A DNA stretch of 45,241 bases from Betaproteobacteria bacterium (GCA_007280315.1 QYQC01000080.1:1-45241), one strand, 5' to 3'. Counted from the first letter of the stretch, positions 1 through 8,102 are shown. Notes: generated from the letters alone by a model not told the origin. Made by a program: numbers and translations.

Positions 1-782
1 GCTTTAAGGCGCTCCTCGAACTCGCCGCGGTACTTGGTGCCGGCCAGCAGCGCCGCCATGTCGCGCGACAGCACGCGCTTGTTCTTCAGCGTTTCCGGCA
101 CCTCGCCGTTGACGATGCGCTGCGCCAGGCCTTCGACGATGGCGGTCTTGCCCACGCCGGGTTCGCCGATCAGCACCGGATTGTTCTTGGTGCGCCGCTG
201 CAGGATCTGGATCACGCGGCGGATCTCGTCGTCGCGCCCGATCACCGGGTCGAGTTTGCCCAGGCGGGCGCGCTCGGTCAGGTCCATGGTGAATTTTTTG
301 AGCGCCTCGCGGCTGCCCTCGGCCTCGGGGCTGGATACGTTTTCGCTGCCGCGCAGTGCCGTCACCGCCTGCTCCAGCGCTTTCTTGCTGCCTCCGGCTT
401 CCTTCAGCAGGCGGCCGGCCTCGCCTTTGTCCTCGGCCAGCGCGAGCACGAACATTTCCGACGCGATGAACTGGTCGCCGCGCTTCTGCGCTTCCTTGTC
501 CGTCAGGTTGAACAGGTTGTTGAGTTCGCGCGAAATCGATACTTCGCCGCCCTGACCCTCTACTTTCGGCAGACGGGCGATCGCGCCCTTGAGAGCGTCG
601 CGCAGGCGCGCGAGGTTGACTCCGGCGCGGGCGAACAGCGAGGCGGTACCGCCGTCCTCCTGCGCGATCAATGCCGACAGCACATGCACCGGCTCGATAT
701 AGGAATTGTCGTTGCCCACAGCCAGGCTTTGCGCGTCGGCGAGCGCCTGCTGGAACTTGGTGGTGAGTTTGTCTAAGCGCAT
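1..782 (-). CDS. clpB: ATP-dependent disaggregase ClpB (5' part, runs off the window)
   Basis: Cytoplasmic AAA+ disaggregase that works with DnaK to rescue aggregated proteins. The visible 260 codons read from the ATG at 782 (MRLDKLTTKFQQALADAQS). They cover the double Clp N domain (about residues 1-145) and the start of the first nucleotide-binding domain. The Walker A motif GEPGVGKT is visible, and so is the segment LLAGTKYRGEFEERLK at the cut edge. A GGGAG ribosome-binding site lies about 8 nt upstream. The gene continues beyond position 1, so the middle domain and second AAA module cannot be seen. A sigma-32-like promoter lies at 811-838. Identification is near certain from the N-terminal and Walker motifs. 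Confidence 0.97.
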   Translation of the reverse strand, partial: MRLDKLTTKFQQALADAQSLAVGNDNSYIEPVHVLSALIAQEDGGTASLFARAGVNLARLRDALKGAIARLPKVEGQGGEVSISRELNNLFNLTDKEAQKRGDQFIASEMFVLALAEDKGEAGRLLKEAGGSKKALEQAVTALRGSENVSSPEAEGSREALKKFTMDLTERARLGKLDPVIGRDDEIRRVIQILQRRTKNNPVLIGEPGVGKTAIVEGLAQRIVNGEVPETLKNKRVLSRDMAALLAGTKYRGEFEERLK

Positions 783-810
783 CGGAAGCTCCCTGGTCTC
801 ATTGCCTACC

Positions 811-838
811 AAATGCGGCCGAATCGCCGGTTTTCAAG
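811..838 (-). promoter_or_regulatory. Heat-shock (sigma-32 type) promoter of clpB
   Basis: On the minus strand the sequence reads CTTGAAA, 13 nt, then CCGCATTT. This closely matches the known RpoH consensus (CTTGAAA, 11-16 nt, CCCCATNT). It lies about 30 nt upstream of the clpB start, which is a classical RpoH target. The match is seen directly; use by RpoH is inferred. Confidence 0.8.
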
Positions 839-881
839 CTTCGCGTGGGACCGTACCCTGCCTCCGCGGGTAGAGCGCGCG

Positions 882-926
882 CCGTCACATAAGTGTCACG
901 ATGATGTCATTTTGTCCGATTACGAT
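882..926 (+). promoter_or_regulatory. Candidate PhoB-type promoter of the NAD(P)-binding gene
   Basis: Three half-sites resembling CTGTCAT lie 11 bp apart: CCGTCAC (882), GTGTCAC (893) and ATGTCAT (904). After exactly 10 nt comes a possible -10, TACGAT (921-926). The same geometry is seen at the pstS promoter in this window. The predicted transcription start falls around 932-934, one to three bases before the ATG at 935, and no Shine-Dalgarno sequence exists there. PhoB control and a leaderless transcript are inferences. Confidence 0.6.
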
Positions 927-934
927 CCTTCCTC

Positions 935-1627
935 ATGAATATCCTAATCATCGGCGCGGCTCGAGGTGTCGGGCGGCACTTGGCGGAGCAGGCCCTGGCA
1001 CACGGACATCATGTTACCGGACTGGTACTGGATCCATTGGGTGCCGGTTTCTCCCGACGAAATTTGCGCCTGGTTGGCGGCGACATTGTAAATTGTGCCG
1101 CGGTAGCTGAAGCGGTAAAGGGGCAGGATGCGATCTGCATCACGATCGGAATTCGCCCGACGCGCGCACCAGTCGATGTTTTCTCCAGGGGAACAGAAGT
1201 AACACTCGCGGAGATGCGCCATGCGGGAGTGCGCCGGCTCGTCTGCGTTACCGGCATCGGCGCGGGGGACAGTCGCGGTCACGGAGGCTGGCTATATGAT
1301 CGGATCATCCAGCCCTTGTTGCTCAAGTCAATCTATGCGGACAAAGACCGACAGGAAACGCTAGTTCGCGCTTCAGTTGTCAATTGGACGATAGTCCGCC
1401 CTGGTTTTCTGACCAACTGGCCGGGTACCGGACGCTACCGGATCAGCGCTGATCTAACCGGCGTAACGGCACGAAAAATATCTCGCGCAGACGTGGCAAG
1501 CTATCTGCTGCGTGAAATGACGACGTCCATGGACGCAGGTAGAACGGTGCTGGTAGATGCTGAAACCGAGGCTCTAATATCGGCCGATAGGGACTTGCGC
1601 CAAACAGCGGGCGCTTCGCTCGAATAA
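935..1627 (+). CDS. NAD(P)-binding (NmrA/atypical SDR-like) protein
   Basis: A 230-residue Rossmann-fold protein of the NAD(P)H-binding (PF13460-like) group. The dinucleotide-binding loop GAARGVG is at residues 7-13. Further typical segments are VGGDIVNCAAVAEAVKGQDA (the D-x2 strand), RRLVCVTGIGAG and WTIVRPGFLT. The start is fixed because the first residues MNILIIG form the first beta strand of the fold. No ribosome-binding site precedes it (upstream sequence is CCTTCC). The substrate cannot be named; family members include NmrA-like redox sensors, flavin reductases and sugar-nucleotide-like dehydrogenases. The gene stands alone behind a candidate PhoB promoter, suggesting expression under phosphate limitation. 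Confidence 0.85.
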   Translation: MNILIIGAARGVGRHLAEQALAHGHHVTGLVLDPLGAGFSRRNLRLVGGDIVNCAAVAEAVKGQDAICITIGIRPTRAPVDVFSRGTEVTLAEMRHAGVRRLVCVTGIGAGDSRGHGGWLYDRIIQPLLLKSIYADKDRQETLVRASVVNWTIVRPGFLTNWPGTGRYRISADLTGVTARKISRADVASYLLREMTTSMDAGRTVLVDAETEALISADRDLRQTAGASLE

Positions 1628-1876
1628 ACGACGATCACGCCTGGCGTTTCTGGCGATACCGAAAGATGCGCACGCCGAAATCCCTTGCGCCAGCGGCAGC
1701 TCACCCCGGACCCCGCCTGAGGCGTCATTGGGAAACCTCGCCGCAATTCTGGGTGTCCTCGATGTGAGGCCTGTGTCTGACACCGGAGTGAAACATTTGT
1801 TAGACATAATCGGTCGGTGTCCGGATCGCCACGCTGCTGGTTCCGCCGGTTGCCAGGAGGAAGGGGCTCCCAAATT

Positions 1877-2245
1877 ATGCTGAGTCCGCACAAGGGAAAG
1901 ACCGGGCTTCGCCGCCTGACCTACGCCTTCGGCTATTCGATCAACGGCCTGCGTGCGGCGTATCGCCGCGAAGACGCATTTCGCCAGGAAGTCGCGCTTG
2001 CCGCGGTGCTGATTCCCCTGGCCGTGCTGCTGCCTGCGGCTGCAACCGGGCGCGCTCTCCTTCTGGCCAGCGTCTTCCTGGTGTTGATCGTCGAACTGCT
2101 CAATTCCGCCATCGAGGCTGCGGTTGACCGCATCTCGCTCGACAACCACGAACTTGCCAAGCTTGCAAAGGACATCGGCAGCGCAGCCGTGATGTTGAGT
2201 CTGGTTTGTATGACCGTTGTATGGATCATTGTCCTGGCCGGCTGA
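1877..2245 (+). CDS. dgkA: Diacylglycerol kinase
   Basis: Small inner-membrane kinase that phosphorylates diacylglycerol to phosphatidic acid, recycling it into phospholipid synthesis. At 122 residues it has the length of E. coli DgkA. The family signature is clear: ELLNSAIEAAVDRIS followed by KLAKDIGSAAV, with the catalytic Glu in the first segment. Three membrane helices are recognisable. An in-frame codon at 1817 would add 20 residues, but the ATG at 1877 follows the purine-rich AGGAGGAAGGGG and gives the family length. It is followed after 68 bp by a glycosyltransferase and a PAP2 phosphatase, which suggests a small lipid-turnover neighbourhood. Confidence 0.93.
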   Translation: MLSPHKGKTGLRRLTYAFGYSINGLRAAYRREDAFRQEVALAAVLIPLAVLLPAAATGRALLLASVFLVLIVELLNSAIEAAVDRISLDNHELAKLAKDIGSAAVMLSLVCMTVVWIIVLAG

Positions 2246-2271
2246 ATCGCTGTCATTGAAAGTTCAAACAG

Positions 2272-2305
2272 ATGTAGTCGAATTGTCATCCGATTTGTTC
2301 ATAGT
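2272..2305 (+). promoter_or_regulatory. Candidate PhoB-type promoter of the glycosyltransferase gene
   Basis: Half-sites ATGTAGT (2272) and TTGTCAT (2283) are 11 bp apart. They are followed after 10 nt by CATAGT (2300-2305) as a possible -10. A perfect half-site CTGTCAT lies at 2250, exactly 33 bp (three helical repeats of 11) upstream of the last one. The predicted transcription start is at about 2312, just before the GTG at 2314, so the mRNA may be nearly leaderless. The first half-site is only a 4/7 match, so this is weaker than the pstS box. Confidence 0.5.
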
Positions 2306-2313
2306 GATGTCCT

Positions 2314-3525
2314 GTGCCCTCTACTGTGCTCCCGTGCCACGCCCGGCTAGCGCTCCGCATTGCGGTCGTAACGGAAACCTACCGCCCTGAAATCAACGGC
2401 GTCGCGCGCACCGTCGGCCATATGGTCGATGAACTTCTCGCGCGCGGCCATCAGATCGAGTTGATCCGGCCACGGCAGGTCTCTGACGCCGGCGGGTCGC
2501 CGGCAACGAAACTGAACGGATTCGAAGAGCGGCTCACCATCGGGTTTCCGATCCCGAAATACCCGGAACTGCAACTCGGCATTACCAGGATGGGACGGCT
2601 GACCAAGGCTTGGTGCAAGCGACGCCCTGATGTCGTGCATTTGGTCACGGAAGGTCCACTCGGCTGGTCCGCGCTTCTGGCCGCGCGCAAGCTAGGCATT
2701 CCGGTTGTCTCGGACTTCCACACCAATTTTCACGATTACAGCCGCCACTACGGCTTCGGTTGGATCTCCGGTCTCGTCGCCGGCTACCTGCGAGCGCTGC
2801 ACAACCACACCGATCGCACCTTCGTTCCAACCCACGAGATGCGTGACCGTCTCCATGCCATTGGATTCAAGCGGCTGACGGTCGTCGGCCGCGGTATCGA
2901 TACGCAGCTCTTCAATCCGGAAAGGCGCAGCGCCGAGTTGCGTCGCTCGTGGCAATGCGAAAAAGACACCCCGGTTGCGCTATATGTAGGCCGTCTTGCC
3001 GCCGAGAAGAATCTACGCCTTTTCGTGGAAACAATCCGCGCGGCTCTGCGGCATCGACCGGACCTGCGCGTGGTGATCGTGGGGGACGGTCCCATGGGCA
3101 TGAGCCTGCGCTCGGAAAACTCGGACTTTTATTTCGCCGGAATGCGCACCGGCGAGGACCTGGCGGCGCACTACGCCTCCGCCGACATGTTCGTGTTTCC
3201 GAGTCTGAGCGAAACCTTCGGCAACGTCACGCTGGAGGCGCTGGCAAGCGGCCTGGCGGTCGTCGCGTTCGATTACGCCGCGGCACGCGAGCACATTGTG
3301 CACCGGCACAACGGTCTGGTGGCGCGGTGCGACGACGAGATCGCCTTCCGCAGACACACGCTGAGTCTCGCCAGTTCCCCGCAACAAGTACAGAAACTGC
3401 GCCAACGTGCGAGACAAACCGCCGAGTACCTGAGCTGGAGCAAGGCGTTCGACGACATCGAGCGATCGCTAGTCAAATTCGCAGGGTTGGCGAATGGCGC
3501 GCAGGTGGTAGCCGCAACGGACTAG
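2314..3525 (+). CDS. GT4-type glycosyltransferase (lipid or mannosyl transferase-like)
   Basis: A 403-residue GT-B fold retaining glycosyltransferase. The N-terminal domain opens with RIAVVTETYRPEINGVA (glycine-rich acceptor loop) and contains SDFHTNFHDYSRHYG. The donor-binding C-terminal half shows YVGRLAAEKNL, VIVGDGP and the nucleotide-sugar E-x7-E segment SETFGNVTLEALASG. These patterns are typical of GT4 enzymes that build glycolipids (SqdX, MgtA and related). The acceptor cannot be read from sequence. The start is uncertain: GTG at 2314 or GTG at 2326, neither with a Shine-Dalgarno. The PAP2 gene follows after 11 bp, probably in one operon, and a PhoB-like promoter precedes it. Together this suggests glycolipid synthesis when phosphate is scarce. 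Confidence 0.88.
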   Translation: MPSTVLPCHARLALRIAVVTETYRPEINGVARTVGHMVDELLARGHQIELIRPRQVSDAGGSPATKLNGFEERLTIGFPIPKYPELQLGITRMGRLTKAWCKRRPDVVHLVTEGPLGWSALLAARKLGIPVVSDFHTNFHDYSRHYGFGWISGLVAGYLRALHNHTDRTFVPTHEMRDRLHAIGFKRLTVVGRGIDTQLFNPERRSAELRRSWQCEKDTPVALYVGRLAAEKNLRLFVETIRAALRHRPDLRVVIVGDGPMGMSLRSENSDFYFAGMRTGEDLAAHYASADMFVFPSLSETFGNVTLEALASGLAVVAFDYAAAREHIVHRHNGLVARCDDEIAFRRHTLSLASSPQQVQKLRQRARQTAEYLSWSKAFDDIERSLVKFAGLANGAQVVAATD

Positions 3526-3536
3526 CCTGGACCACC

Positions 3537-4067
3537 ATGCACGTTAGCGCCGTCGCCCTCGAATCGCTGCTCGCATGGGACCGGCGCTGGACGCGCCGTT
3601 TGAACGCCGGCATCGGCGTTGCTCCCGTGCGCGTTATGCTGCGGCTGGTGAGCAGGCTCGGCGACGGGGTGTTCTGGTATGCGGTGATGCTCGTCCTGAG
3701 CGTCACGCAAGGTCGACCAGGGTTGGAAATAGCCCTCCGAATGCTCGCCGCGGGCATGATCGGCCTCGTGGTTTACAAACTGCTCAAGTCAAGAACTACC
3801 AGACCGCGTCCCTATCAGGTTCTGGGCGACATCCGGGCCGGGATCGACCCGCTCGATGCCTTCAGCTTTCCCTCCGGACACACGCTACACGCGGTGGCAT
3901 TCACGCTCGTCGCCGTCTCCCGTTTCCCTGCGCTTGCCTGGGTACTCGTGCCGTTCACGCTGCTTGTCGCCCTTTCCCGCGTCGTTCTCGGCTTGCACTA
4001 TCCTAGCGATGTCCTTGCAGGCGCAGCTATCGGGGCGCTGGTTGCTCTGGCTGTACCTGCGCTGTAG
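3537..4067 (+). CDS. PAP2-family membrane phosphatase
   Basis: A 176-residue integral membrane phosphatase of the PAP2 superfamily (phosphatidate, phosphatidylglycerophosphate or undecaprenyl-diphosphate phosphatases). All three catalytic motifs are present: KSRTTRPRP (K-x6-RP), FPSGH, and SRVVLGLHYPSD (SR-x5-H-x3-D). About five hydrophobic helices surround them. The ATG at 3537 is chosen because upstream in-frame codons overlap the glycosyltransferase and add a low-complexity Arg-rich stretch. Being 11 bp behind the glycosyltransferase and near dgkA, it may release diacylglycerol or phosphate from phosphatidate. The exact substrate is not determinable. Confidence 0.9.
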   Translation: MHVSAVALESLLAWDRRWTRRLNAGIGVAPVRVMLRLVSRLGDGVFWYAVMLVLSVTQGRPGLEIALRMLAAGMIGLVVYKLLKSRTTRPRPYQVLGDIRAGIDPLDAFSFPSGHTLHAVAFTLVAVSRFPALAWVLVPFTLLVALSRVVLGLHYPSDVLAGAAIGALVALAVPAL

Positions 4068-4359
4068 TCACGCGTCATTCGCGCACGACGGCATGTGCTC
4101 GACCCGGCCGCATCTACGCCGCGCAGCGTGAGCGGTCCGTCAAGCGCGCATTCCGGACCTCGGGACTGACCAGCGTCGCGCCGTGGCCTGCAATATGGCG
4201 CGCCCGCGTTTCATCAAGACGTCATGCGCAAGGACTAAAATCGTTTTCCCCTGCCATCAACGCTGCTCGACGAGACCACCGAATTCGCGCTTCCGTCATG
4301 AAACGGTAAACATCCGGGCGCAGCATGTTGCCACCCGCTGGTTCTGGAGGGATGACCAA

Positions 4360-4746
4360 ATGCAAACTGATGTTCGGCTATGTTCCAGGTTTCCATATCG
4401 AGCAAACGCGGTTTTGATTCACCTGCCACGCGTGTATGAAGTGACGCTGATCGACATCTCCGTGCATGGGGCGTTGGTCGGACTGAACGGAAATGCCGAG
4501 ATCAGGGTTGGCGATCATACCCGGCTGCGTGTGTTGACGGAGAAGGGCAACCAGGCATTCGAAGTGGAAGCCCTTGTCGCGCATCGATCAGAGCAGGGCA
4601 TTGGAGTTGAGATCAACTCCATCCACTACCACGCCAAGAGCGCCCTGCACCGACTGATCGAGATCAATCTGGGTACCCTGGACTTGGCTTCGCGTACCTT
4701 GCCGGCTCTGCTCAAGGCGAATTTCTCGACGAGTCCGACCGCCTAA
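4360..4746 (+). CDS. PilZ-domain protein
   Basis: A 128-residue single-domain protein with the two c-di-GMP-binding signatures of PilZ domains: RFPYR (R-x3-R) near residue 10 and DISVHG (D-x-S-x2-G) near residue 32. It probably acts as a cytoplasmic c-di-GMP receptor; the partner output is unknown. The ATG at 4360 has GGAGG 9 nt upstream, whereas the longer reading from 4183 adds an unrelated Cys/Arg-rich stretch and is rejected. The preceding 292-bp gap (4068-4359) holds no convincing gene. It contains an isolated CCGTCAT at 4293 without a matching partner or -10. Confidence 0.87.
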   Translation: MQTDVRLCSRFPYRANAVLIHLPRVYEVTLIDISVHGALVGLNGNAEIRVGDHTRLRVLTEKGNQAFEVEALVAHRSEQGIGVEINSIHYHAKSALHRLIEINLGTLDLASRTLPALLKANFSTSPTA

Positions 4747-4913
4747 GCGGGCCGGGTGCATCCCAGTACGGAAGTGGACGCGCTTCAGCCATTTCAGGCA
4801 TAGTTGCCCTTGACCGATTGTTCGTCGGACGCCGCCGCACAGGCTGCGCCTGGACGCAATTGAATCCTTCTCCCACGATAGCCTAGGCGACGCAGTTACA
4901 CCCACCCGATCGA

Positions 4914-4943
4914 TAAAAGCCGCGGGTTGAAGGCCCGCGGCTT
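4914..4943 (-). terminator. Rho-independent terminator of phoX
   Basis: A perfect 10-bp G+C-rich stem (AAGCCGCGGG at 4917-4926, its complement at 4934-4943) encloses a 7-nt loop. On the minus strand it is followed by TTTTATCG. It lies about 43 bp after the phoX stop codon, so it terminates that minus-strand transcript. On the plus strand no T-tract follows. Confidence 0.8.
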
Positions 4944-4985
4944 CGACGGCGTCAATCGGCGTGGGACCGATCGACGCGGCCTGGC

Positions 4986-7337
4986 TTAGCGCATCGCCGG
5001 GACGCCCGCGATATATCCCACCTCCGCCTTGTCCGTGTTGATGCCGCCGATGATGCTGTCAAAGGTCGCCTGTGCCGTGCTGTTCCTATCACCTGCATGC
5101 TGATAGCTGCTCATGATGTAGGCAAAGCCATTCATGTTGTCGACTACCTGCAGGCCGGTGGATTCCGCGCCCATGGGGAGCGACAGGATGCGCACCAGTT
5201 TCTTGCTGTCGATGTGATAGGCCCAGAGGTAGTTGTTGACGTGATTGCTGGTGTCCTCGCCGATGAACAGCACGCGCATCCGCTCGGAAAAGAACAAGTT
5301 GTCCGGGCTAGCGATCTTTTCCAGATTGGATTTATTGCCTTCGGCATCGGCGGTTATGTCTTCACCAACCACCAGCGCCTCCATTGTGACCGGTACGAAA
5401 TCGCTGTCGATGGCATTGCCGGCGCTGTCGATCTGATTCGGCTTCAGCGTCATTTCGTAGACCGCTCCGGAAGAGTTCTTTTTCAGGCGGATGTCGTTGA
5501 CGGCGTCGGCGGACTTGTCCTCCATGCCGTTGGTCATCCGGGTCATCGCCGCGTAGGCCTTTCCGTCCCTGGCGTTGTAGGCGACACCCTCGAATTTCTC
5601 GAATTCGGTGGTGGCGCCCATGTAGGCGGCGTAGCGGCGGGTTTCGAGAAAGGCGGCCAGCGTCGCGATGTCCACGCCGGTAGTGGCGAAGGCACCTGTC
5701 TTCAGCTTTAGATCCTCGACCGTCGCCACCTCATGGCCGGCCTTGATGCGCTTGTAGCCCGCCGGCGTGGTGCCGGAGGTGTCCACATCGAACAGGTCGG
5801 TAAACTTGACGCCGGCATCCACGGCCTTCTTGATGTCGTCGTGCTTGGACTGACCAAGCTTTATCCAGGTCAGCGTGGCTTTGCCGCCGTCGCTGCCGGC
5901 GGGGGATACCTGATTCCACTTGGCGGCGTAGATACTGCCGGCAGAGAGGTCCGTTGCCTTGTCGGCAACGAACATAGTCAGCGAGGTGTAGGTACCGTCG
6001 TCGCCCTGGATAGCGGTGCGGGAATCACCGAAGAACTGTGCTTTCTCCCGGGATATCCGGCCCAGCGTGTGCCACTTCTTGACCGTACTGCTGCCGTCGG
6101 CTGCAACGGTGACCTCGGGCACCAGGCCATACTGATAGGGCGAGGCGTTAGGAATGCCATACAGGGTGCGGAAAGCGGCCATGCGTTTGGTGTATTCCAT
6201 GCCCGTGCAGGCTGCCAGTGTGCCGTCGATTTCACAGCGGGCATCCGGTTCGTACTCCTCGGAGCCGAGGTGCGTGTTCCAGGGCGAACGGGCACCGGCG
6301 CAGGGAATCCACAGGCCGTTCACCGCAGAGAAGTCGACCTGCTTGACGGAGGCCACGGTGAACTTGCCGTCTGTGGCGCCTTGACTGAGCTTGGACACCG
6401 TCATGGTCATGGGAAGTTTGCCATACCAGTCGTTGCCCGCGCTGTCTTTGTTCTCGTATTCGAAGTGGGTCACCAGATAGGGTGTGCCGCCGATATTCAT
6501 GAGCGAGTTGGCGTCGGGCGTTTGTGGCACAAACGGCTTGCCATTGACGTCTTTCAGGATGGTGCCGTTCTTGTCACGGATCGACGCGGCCGCCGCGCCA
6601 TCCGCCGTCTTGTTGGTGTCGGTGTTGCTGAACAGATTCACATAGGAGAGGGGGAATTCCTTGGTGGTGTTATCGCTATAACTGACCTTGACCGTGGAGG
6701 TGGTATAGGCGACGCCACGCTGGGCAGCGGTCAGACCGGTGACAGCGGTCGGCGTGAACTCGACGGATTTCACCTGGGCTGGCGCCGACAGCAGGTGCGA
6801 AGCGACGTTGCCAAGCGCGGTGGGGGTAAGTCCCGCGCCGGCCAGTACGGTCTTCGCCTTGTCCAGCGAGTCGATTGTTGCAGCAGCGACCGATGCAAAT
6901 TTGGAAGCATTGACGCTGACGTCTATTTTGGTGTCGGCAGGCGCGGCTCCGGCAGCCGTTTGAATCACCTGTGCGACGGCGAGCGCCTTTACGTCGGTCT
7001 CGTCAGTGACTCCAGCCAGATCCTTGGGGCGAACGACACGGTTGCCGCTCTGCATTCCCAGGGCGGAATTGCCCATGTCAACCGTACCGAGGGAGACGTT
7101 GCCGATCTTGAAGCCGACCTTATCGCCGGGAACGTACTGGAACTCTCCATTGGCCCCCGTCGATCCGCTGGGTCCGCTGGCGCCCGCGTAGGTGACACCT
7201 TTGACCGCCGAGTCGGAAAGGGTGCCGGTCAACTGTGGTATAGCAGAGGTCGCTGCAACGACGTCGTTGCTGCTGTTACCACAAGCAGCGAGTACCAGGA
7301 TGCTCGCCACCGCCAAAACAATCGCTTTCATCTGCAT
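4986..7337 (-). CDS. phoX: PhoX-type (DUF839) phosphatase, lipoprotein
   Basis: A 783-residue exported protein. A hydrophobic signal ends in the lipobox LAAC about 20 residues in, so it should be a lipid-anchored periplasmic or outer-membrane protein. Residues about 35-180 form an Ala/Ser-rich N-terminal region with GANGEFQYVPGDKVGFKIG. The remainder carries DUF839/PhoX-like blocks: LWIPCAGARSPWNTHLGSEE, FEKFEGVAYNARDGKAYAAM, SPDNLFFSERMRVLFIGED. PhoX enzymes are metal-dependent alkaline phosphatases that release phosphate from organic esters. Three in-frame ATGs lie at 7343, 7337 and 7331. GGAG sits 2 nt before the first but 8 nt before the second, so 7337 is preferred. A PhoB-like promoter and a large palindrome precede it, and a terminator follows. 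The enzymatic call is by family only. Confidence 0.85.
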   Translation of the reverse strand: MQMKAIVLAVASILVLAACGNSSNDVVAATSAIPQLTGTLSDSAVKGVTYAGASGPSGSTGANGEFQYVPGDKVGFKIGNVSLGTVDMGNSALGMQSGNRVVRPKDLAGVTDETDVKALAVAQVIQTAAGAAPADTKIDVSVNASKFASVAAATIDSLDKAKTVLAGAGLTPTALGNVASHLLSAPAQVKSVEFTPTAVTGLTAAQRGVAYTTSTVKVSYSDNTTKEFPLSYVNLFSNTDTNKTADGAAAASIRDKNGTILKDVNGKPFVPQTPDANSLMNIGGTPYLVTHFEYENKDSAGNDWYGKLPMTMTVSKLSQGATDGKFTVASVKQVDFSAVNGLWIPCAGARSPWNTHLGSEEYEPDARCEIDGTLAACTGMEYTKRMAAFRTLYGIPNASPYQYGLVPEVTVAADGSSTVKKWHTLGRISREKAQFFGDSRTAIQGDDGTYTSLTMFVADKATDLSAGSIYAAKWNQVSPAGSDGGKATLTWIKLGQSKHDDIKKAVDAGVKFTDLFDVDTSGTTPAGYKRIKAGHEVATVEDLKLKTGAFATTGVDIATLAAFLETRRYAAYMGATTEFEKFEGVAYNARDGKAYAAMTRMTNGMEDKSADAVNDIRLKKNSSGAVYEMTLKPNQIDSAGNAIDSDFVPVTMEALVVGEDITADAEGNKSNLEKIASPDNLFFSERMRVLFIGEDTSNHVNNYLWAYHIDSKKLVRILSLPMGAESTGLQVVDNMNGFAYIMSSYQHAGDRNSTAQATFDSIIGGINTDKAEVGYIAGVPAMR

Positions 7338-7370
7338 TTGCATGACTCCATATCAAGTTGGGACTTTCGC

Positions 7371-7392
7371 ACTTGGTCTGTACAGACCCAGT
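7371..7392. promoter_or_regulatory. 22-bp palindrome in the phoX leader (candidate operator)
   Basis: A dyad with arms ACTTGGTCTGT and ACAGACCCAGT; only one opposed base pair breaks the symmetry, and the central 14 bp (7375-7388) are perfect. It begins right at the predicted phoX transcription start and ends 33 bp before the ATG at 7337. It could bind a second, dimeric regulator or form a leader hairpin. The factor is unknown. Confidence 0.55.
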
Positions 7393-7399
7393 CCGCGAA

Positions 7400-7433
7400 A
7401 TGATATGGAACCAAGATTACAGGGCGACTACGT
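7400..7433 (-). promoter_or_regulatory. Candidate PhoB-type promoter of phoX
   Basis: On the minus strand: ACGTAGT (7433-7427, weak), CGCC, CTGTAAT (7422-7416, strong), then 10 nt, then TATCAT (7405-7400), a 5/6 match to the -10 consensus. The spacing equals that of the pstS promoter. The remainder of the 475-bp phoX/7813 gap, apart from this site, the palindrome at 7371-7392 and the plus-strand Pho site at 7710, shows no gene. Confidence 0.55.
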
Positions 7434-7709
7434 TTTTGTTGCAATTGGAATTCAGGAGCATCGCCATTTCGGTTGGCCAGGCGGCGCGCTTCCCGCGCTC
7501 TTATGCCCACGGGGCCCCGGGCAAGCGCGGTAGCGCCGATGGAACGGCCCGGCGAGACCGCCCCGCCGTTGGGGATGTTCTTCACCGGTTCGCAATTCAG
7601 GTCCTTGGCGACAACGCAAGCCTGCGCCGCGAACGCCTCGTTCGATTCGACCGCGTCCACGTCGCACAAAAGCCGGTGATCGGTGCGTACCCGCCGGCAA
7701 TTCACGTCT

Positions 7710-7743
7710 CCGTCAACGTCCTGTCATGTTCGGCGGCTATCTT
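7710..7743 (+). promoter_or_regulatory. Candidate PhoB-type promoter of the small gene at 7813
   Basis: CCGTCAA-CGTC-CTGTCAT (7710-7727) matches the Pho box at 12 of 14 half-site positions. After 10 nt comes TATCTT (7738-7743) as -10. A leader of about 60 nt would precede the ATG at 7813. This is, with pstS, the best box in the window. Confidence 0.65.
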
Positions 7744-7812
7744 GGCTCCTGTGCGGCAGACCCGCGCCGGACTGCTCGGGCACGATAACCGGTTTTTTTG
7801 GAGGAGTTAATC

Positions 7813-8028
7813 ATGATTGATCAAGAGATCCAGTGGCCGTTTTTCTATCGGATGGAACGGTCGCCTGACGTTGCACAAACCATAGCTGCGGTCATTGCAA
7901 AAACCCGCCACGAGTGGGCGTCGCAACGGCCCGCGTCTGCGTCGTCCGATGAGGCCACCGTCGAACGCACTCGACCCGCTCGCCCATTGTTAAGACTTGC
8001 CCGCGGTGGAAATAGTTGGGGTGCCTGA
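7813..8028 (+). CDS. Small hypothetical protein, possibly Pho-regulated
   Basis: A 71-residue protein that I do not recognise. It starts MIDQEIQWPFFYRMERSPDV and ends in an Arg/Ala-rich tail; there is no signal peptide, membrane helix or Cys cluster. The ATG at 7813 has a strong GGAGGAG about 7 nt upstream, and a clear PhoB-like promoter lies at 7710-7743. That makes a real, translated gene likely despite its size. The neighbour downstream (8103) is on the same strand 74 bp away. No function is proposed. Confidence 0.55.
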   Translation: MIDQEIQWPFFYRMERSPDVAQTIAAVIAKTRHEWASQRPASASSDEATVERTRPARPLLRLARGGNSWGA

Positions 8029-8102
8029 CGGGGCGGGCCGGTCGGCGCGGTTGGATTCAGAGCGTGAAAAAGCCTTCGAAGTTCGATGACATGAGGAAAG
8101 GT

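Noticed and set aside
2949..3536. Upstream extension of the PAP2 gene
   Set aside because: It overlaps the glycosyltransferase and is Arg/Gly-rich low-complexity sequence; PAP2 homology starts after ATG 3537.
4062..4078. Pho-like pair CTGTAGT/GCGTCAT at the end of the PAP2 gene
   Set aside because: Spacing is 10 rather than 11 bp, no -10 follows at the right distance, and it overlaps the stop codon.
5733..7403. Long plus-strand reading frame of 556 codons opposite phoX
   Set aside because: It is antisense to a gene with a clear lipobox, ribosome-binding site, promoter and terminator; its translation is Gly/Val/Arg-rich without any domain.
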